Part shown: positions 62,163-64,000 of the stretch, one piece after another | Numbering within the stretch: position 1 is the first letter of the stretch | Layout of the letters: each line of letters begins with the position of its first letter | NCBI GenBank assembly: GCA_002205965.3 | Contig: NADL03000151.1 | Location: 1-64,000 of the forward strand | Length of the DNA: 64,000 nt | Source of the DNA: Kappaphycus alvarezii | Lineage: Eukaryota; Rhodophyta; Florideophyceae; Gigartinales; Solieriaceae | Reading direction: 5' to 3' | Made by a program: the position numbers and the translations under genes | Notes under the pieces: model-generated | Database searches by the model: none | The model's input: only the letters and a program-made list of their open reading frames with translations | What the model was told of the DNA's origin: nothing

Positions 62163-62184
62163 TACAGTACAGTACAGTACAGTA
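62163..62184. repeat. ACAGT microsatellite (4 units)
   Basis: Four perfect ACAGT units flanked by unique sequence. Confidence 0.9.
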
Positions 62185-62908
62185 GGTTGCCCATGGTTTG
62201 TACTGTGAAAATTGACCAAATATTTTAATCTCTATCCCGGTGTCCTACAGTGATGCTGAATTGTGGAACATTTTTTTTAATTGAGGTCCGCAATTTATAT
62301 TTATTGTGAATCATCAAGGAATAATTTTATCTATATACAATGGCGCTGTTTTATGCTGAATTCAGAGTGAAATAATTTTTATGTCCTACAGTTGGGTTTT
62401 TATATTATACAGGCTATAATTACTGCATTCATGCTACCAACAAATTATTATCTGGATGATTGCTTACCTGGAAAATACTGCAATAATTATTGATGCTTAA
62501 TCCACAGCTTTCGACGCATCGTACGGTTTCGCAATTGGCTTGACAATGATACGATATCTACGCTTTGGTACAAATTTACTGGATACCAACCCACATATCC
62601 ACCACAGTAAATTAACCCCCATTTACACATTATTGATGAGCCTGAATTATGTCTACCAAAATTATTGAACGGCTCACCTGATTTTTGTAGCAGGTTCACC
62701 CTGGTGTAGAGTATAAGTAGTCTAGGTTGTTAGAAATATTTTTACATCCTCGGGCTATCGAAATATTCCCCTCGATCAGATATTATTAAATTTGGTTTTT
62801 ATTCATTATTCATTATTCATTCTAAGTCCATTGTGGCATTTATTTATTTATTCAAGTTGGAACTATTTATTATTATTTGGATCTACCTATCCCAATTATT
62901 TTGCAGTT
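62185..62908. other. AT-rich leader of a copia-like element, LTR not delimited
   Basis: AT-rich, without a long frame. It precedes the gag-like start at 62909 and contains the right copy of the 58-bp repeat and a TATTCATTATTCATT run near 62800. A 5' LTR and primer-binding site are expected here, but I cannot fix TG...CA borders without the 3' LTR, which lies beyond the window. Confidence 0.4.
62570..62627 (+). repeat. 58-bp direct repeat, right copy
   Basis: Matches 57823-57880 with about two differences (CATATCCACC for CATATCTACC, and one C fewer in the C-run). It lies within the leader region upstream of the copia-like gag. Confidence 0.7.
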
Positions 62909-63747
62909 ATGGGCCCAGATCGCCCCGAAATTCCTTCAAGGCCGAAATTTTCATGGGATCTTCGCACGGCTCCTTGGACGGATGGTAAAGGACCTCAAGA
63001 AAAATATTTTGATGCTGTTCAAAATGGAAATCTGTCATGATTTATTACCAGCATCAAATTCTAATAAGGTTCCTAAGGCAGTACAAGGTCTTGTCTTACA
63101 ATCACAATTATTTGGACGAGCTCTTGATATTTGTAAGAAAATTCCAGACACAGAAATTCAGTCTGAAAATGGTGCATTAGCGATTGCTAACGCTATTCAT
63201 AAGGTGGATCCTCTATCATCTATATCAGATACATTTCAAAAATTCTTAGATCTATTACACTACTCGTGGTGATAATGAGTCTTTCAAAAATTTTGAATCA
63301 CGGTTTGATGCTCAAATTGCCCGATTTCATTCATCTACTGGTACTTCGAAATTACCTGAAGCACTGGTATCATTTTTGCTCCTGGCTAATTCCAAAATTG
63401 ATTCAAACCAGCGAGTATCTATTTTGGCTGCTGCTTCTCCGAAGCATGAAGAAGCCGATTTGGAAAAAGGAAAAATCCTAGAATTAATCAAATATTCAGA
63501 AATATCATCTATTGTGCATGTGATAAACCAAAAAATACAAATCAAATATATGGAAATGCTCAAAAATATATCTCTTCAAAATCAATATTTCATACGGAGA
63601 AAAGAAAAATTTCAAGAAAAAAATAAGCAAAGATTATCTCCTGAAGACTTTGCTGCCTCAAGGCAAAATCAACTTGTGACCGATGTGGAGAAATTGGCCA
63701 TTGGGCCTATGAAAAAGATAAATGCAAGAGTGAAAAAATTATCATAA
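62909..63747 (+). pseudogene. Ty1/copia-like gag region, frameshifted
   Basis: A gag-like polyprotein start read in three frames: ATG at 62909 (MGPDRPEIPSRPKFSWDL), a change near 63025 into a frame with HDLLPASNSNKVPKAVQG and GALAIANAIHKVDPL, and a change near 63263 into a frame with RGDNESFKNFESRF and SFLLLANSKIDSNQRVSIL, ending at the TAA 63745-63747. The order (short N-terminus, AL/LLxG helices, RG-x-ESF-x-FExRF, LLLANS) matches UBN2-type gag of copia retrotransposons. The product would form the virus-like particle. Homopolymer-associated frame changes could be consensus errors or decay. Confidence 0.65.
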
Positions 63748-63763
63748 AGGTTCATCATCTAGA

Positions 63764-64000
63764 ATGGGAAATGCAGAAAATATCAAAGACAAAAATGATT
63801 CTGGTTCTGTAACATTTCATATGGTAAAAACGGTGCTTGATTCTCCGTCAAATACGTTATACCCAGGTCCGTTACTTGATGATGGAGCACCGTATAGTGG
63901 AATGGGTATTGTTGAATTACGAGCACTTTCGAAATTTATTTTACGGAATGGAATTCTTGATGAACTTCCTGAATGTATCAAGGACACGCCCTTCTGGCAA
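63764..64000 (+). CDS. copia-like pol start with protease-like motif, open at window end
   Basis: The frame runs from the ATG at 63764 to the window end (79 codons). At about residue 39 it has LLDDGAPYSGMGIVELR (63872 onward), which fits the aspartic-protease active site D-x-G-A of retrotransposon polyproteins, with Asp in the usual Ser/Thr position. The ATG lies 17 bases after the gag-like stop in a different frame, so pol would need a frameshift, or separate initiation if the element is intact. The reverse transcriptase and integrase would lie beyond the window. Confidence 0.6.
   Translation, partial: MGNAENIKDKNDSGSVTFHMVKTVLDSPSNTLYPGPLLDDGAPYSGMGIVELRALSKFILRNGILDELPECIKDTPFWQ

Overview
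The window is eukaryotic nuclear-type DNA. No bacterial operons or ribosome binding sites are visible. What can be recognised are fragments of non-LTR (LINE-type) and Ty1/copia-type retrotransposons, pentanucleotide microsatellites and long AT-rich stretches without long reading frames. The host cannot be named. Pyrimidine-rich leaders before two candidate start codons (near 5419 and 60362) suit a filamentous fungus or an alga, but this is a weak inference.

Positions 1-57823 are a head-to-tail tandem array of one ~15.9 kb unit: three full copies (1-15896, 15897-31782, 31783-47652) and a partial fourth (47653-57823). The phase is arbitrary, because the window opens inside the array. Copies differ mainly by 1-3 base indels and rarely by substitutions. 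Each unit has a GC-richer core (unit offset about 7.4-10.9 kb) flanked by AT-rich arms that join across unit borders into ~8.8 kb AT-rich blocks. The core is a graveyard of non-LTR retrotransposon C-terminal regions. One lies on the minus strand (A) and three on the plus strand (B, C, D). They show CCHC zinc-knuckle spacing and/or RPxD...DxTV motifs of the restriction-like endonuclease type. The AT-rich arms hold no gene I can recognise, only a few short, coding-looking but unidentified segments and some inverted repeats.

The right edge of the array falls inside retrotransposon fragment C. Sequence stays unit-like to about 57425, becomes a diverged member of the same element family to 57823, then leaves the unit. 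The 57.8-62.7 kb flank is single-copy with repeated pieces: tandem LINE tails, two inverted LINE 3' ends, a dispersed element shared with the array core, a 58-bp direct repeat, ACAGT-type microsatellites and one unidentified ~1 kb minus-strand gene (59358-60362) broken by two frame changes. From 62909 to the end lies the start of a Ty1/copia-like element, with a frameshifted gag-like region and then a DDGA protease-like motif in a frame open to the window edge.

No complete, intact gene of known function is present. The main biological interest is the giant homogenised repeat: how it arose, whether it also exists as a circle, and why its junction is inside a retrotransposon tail.
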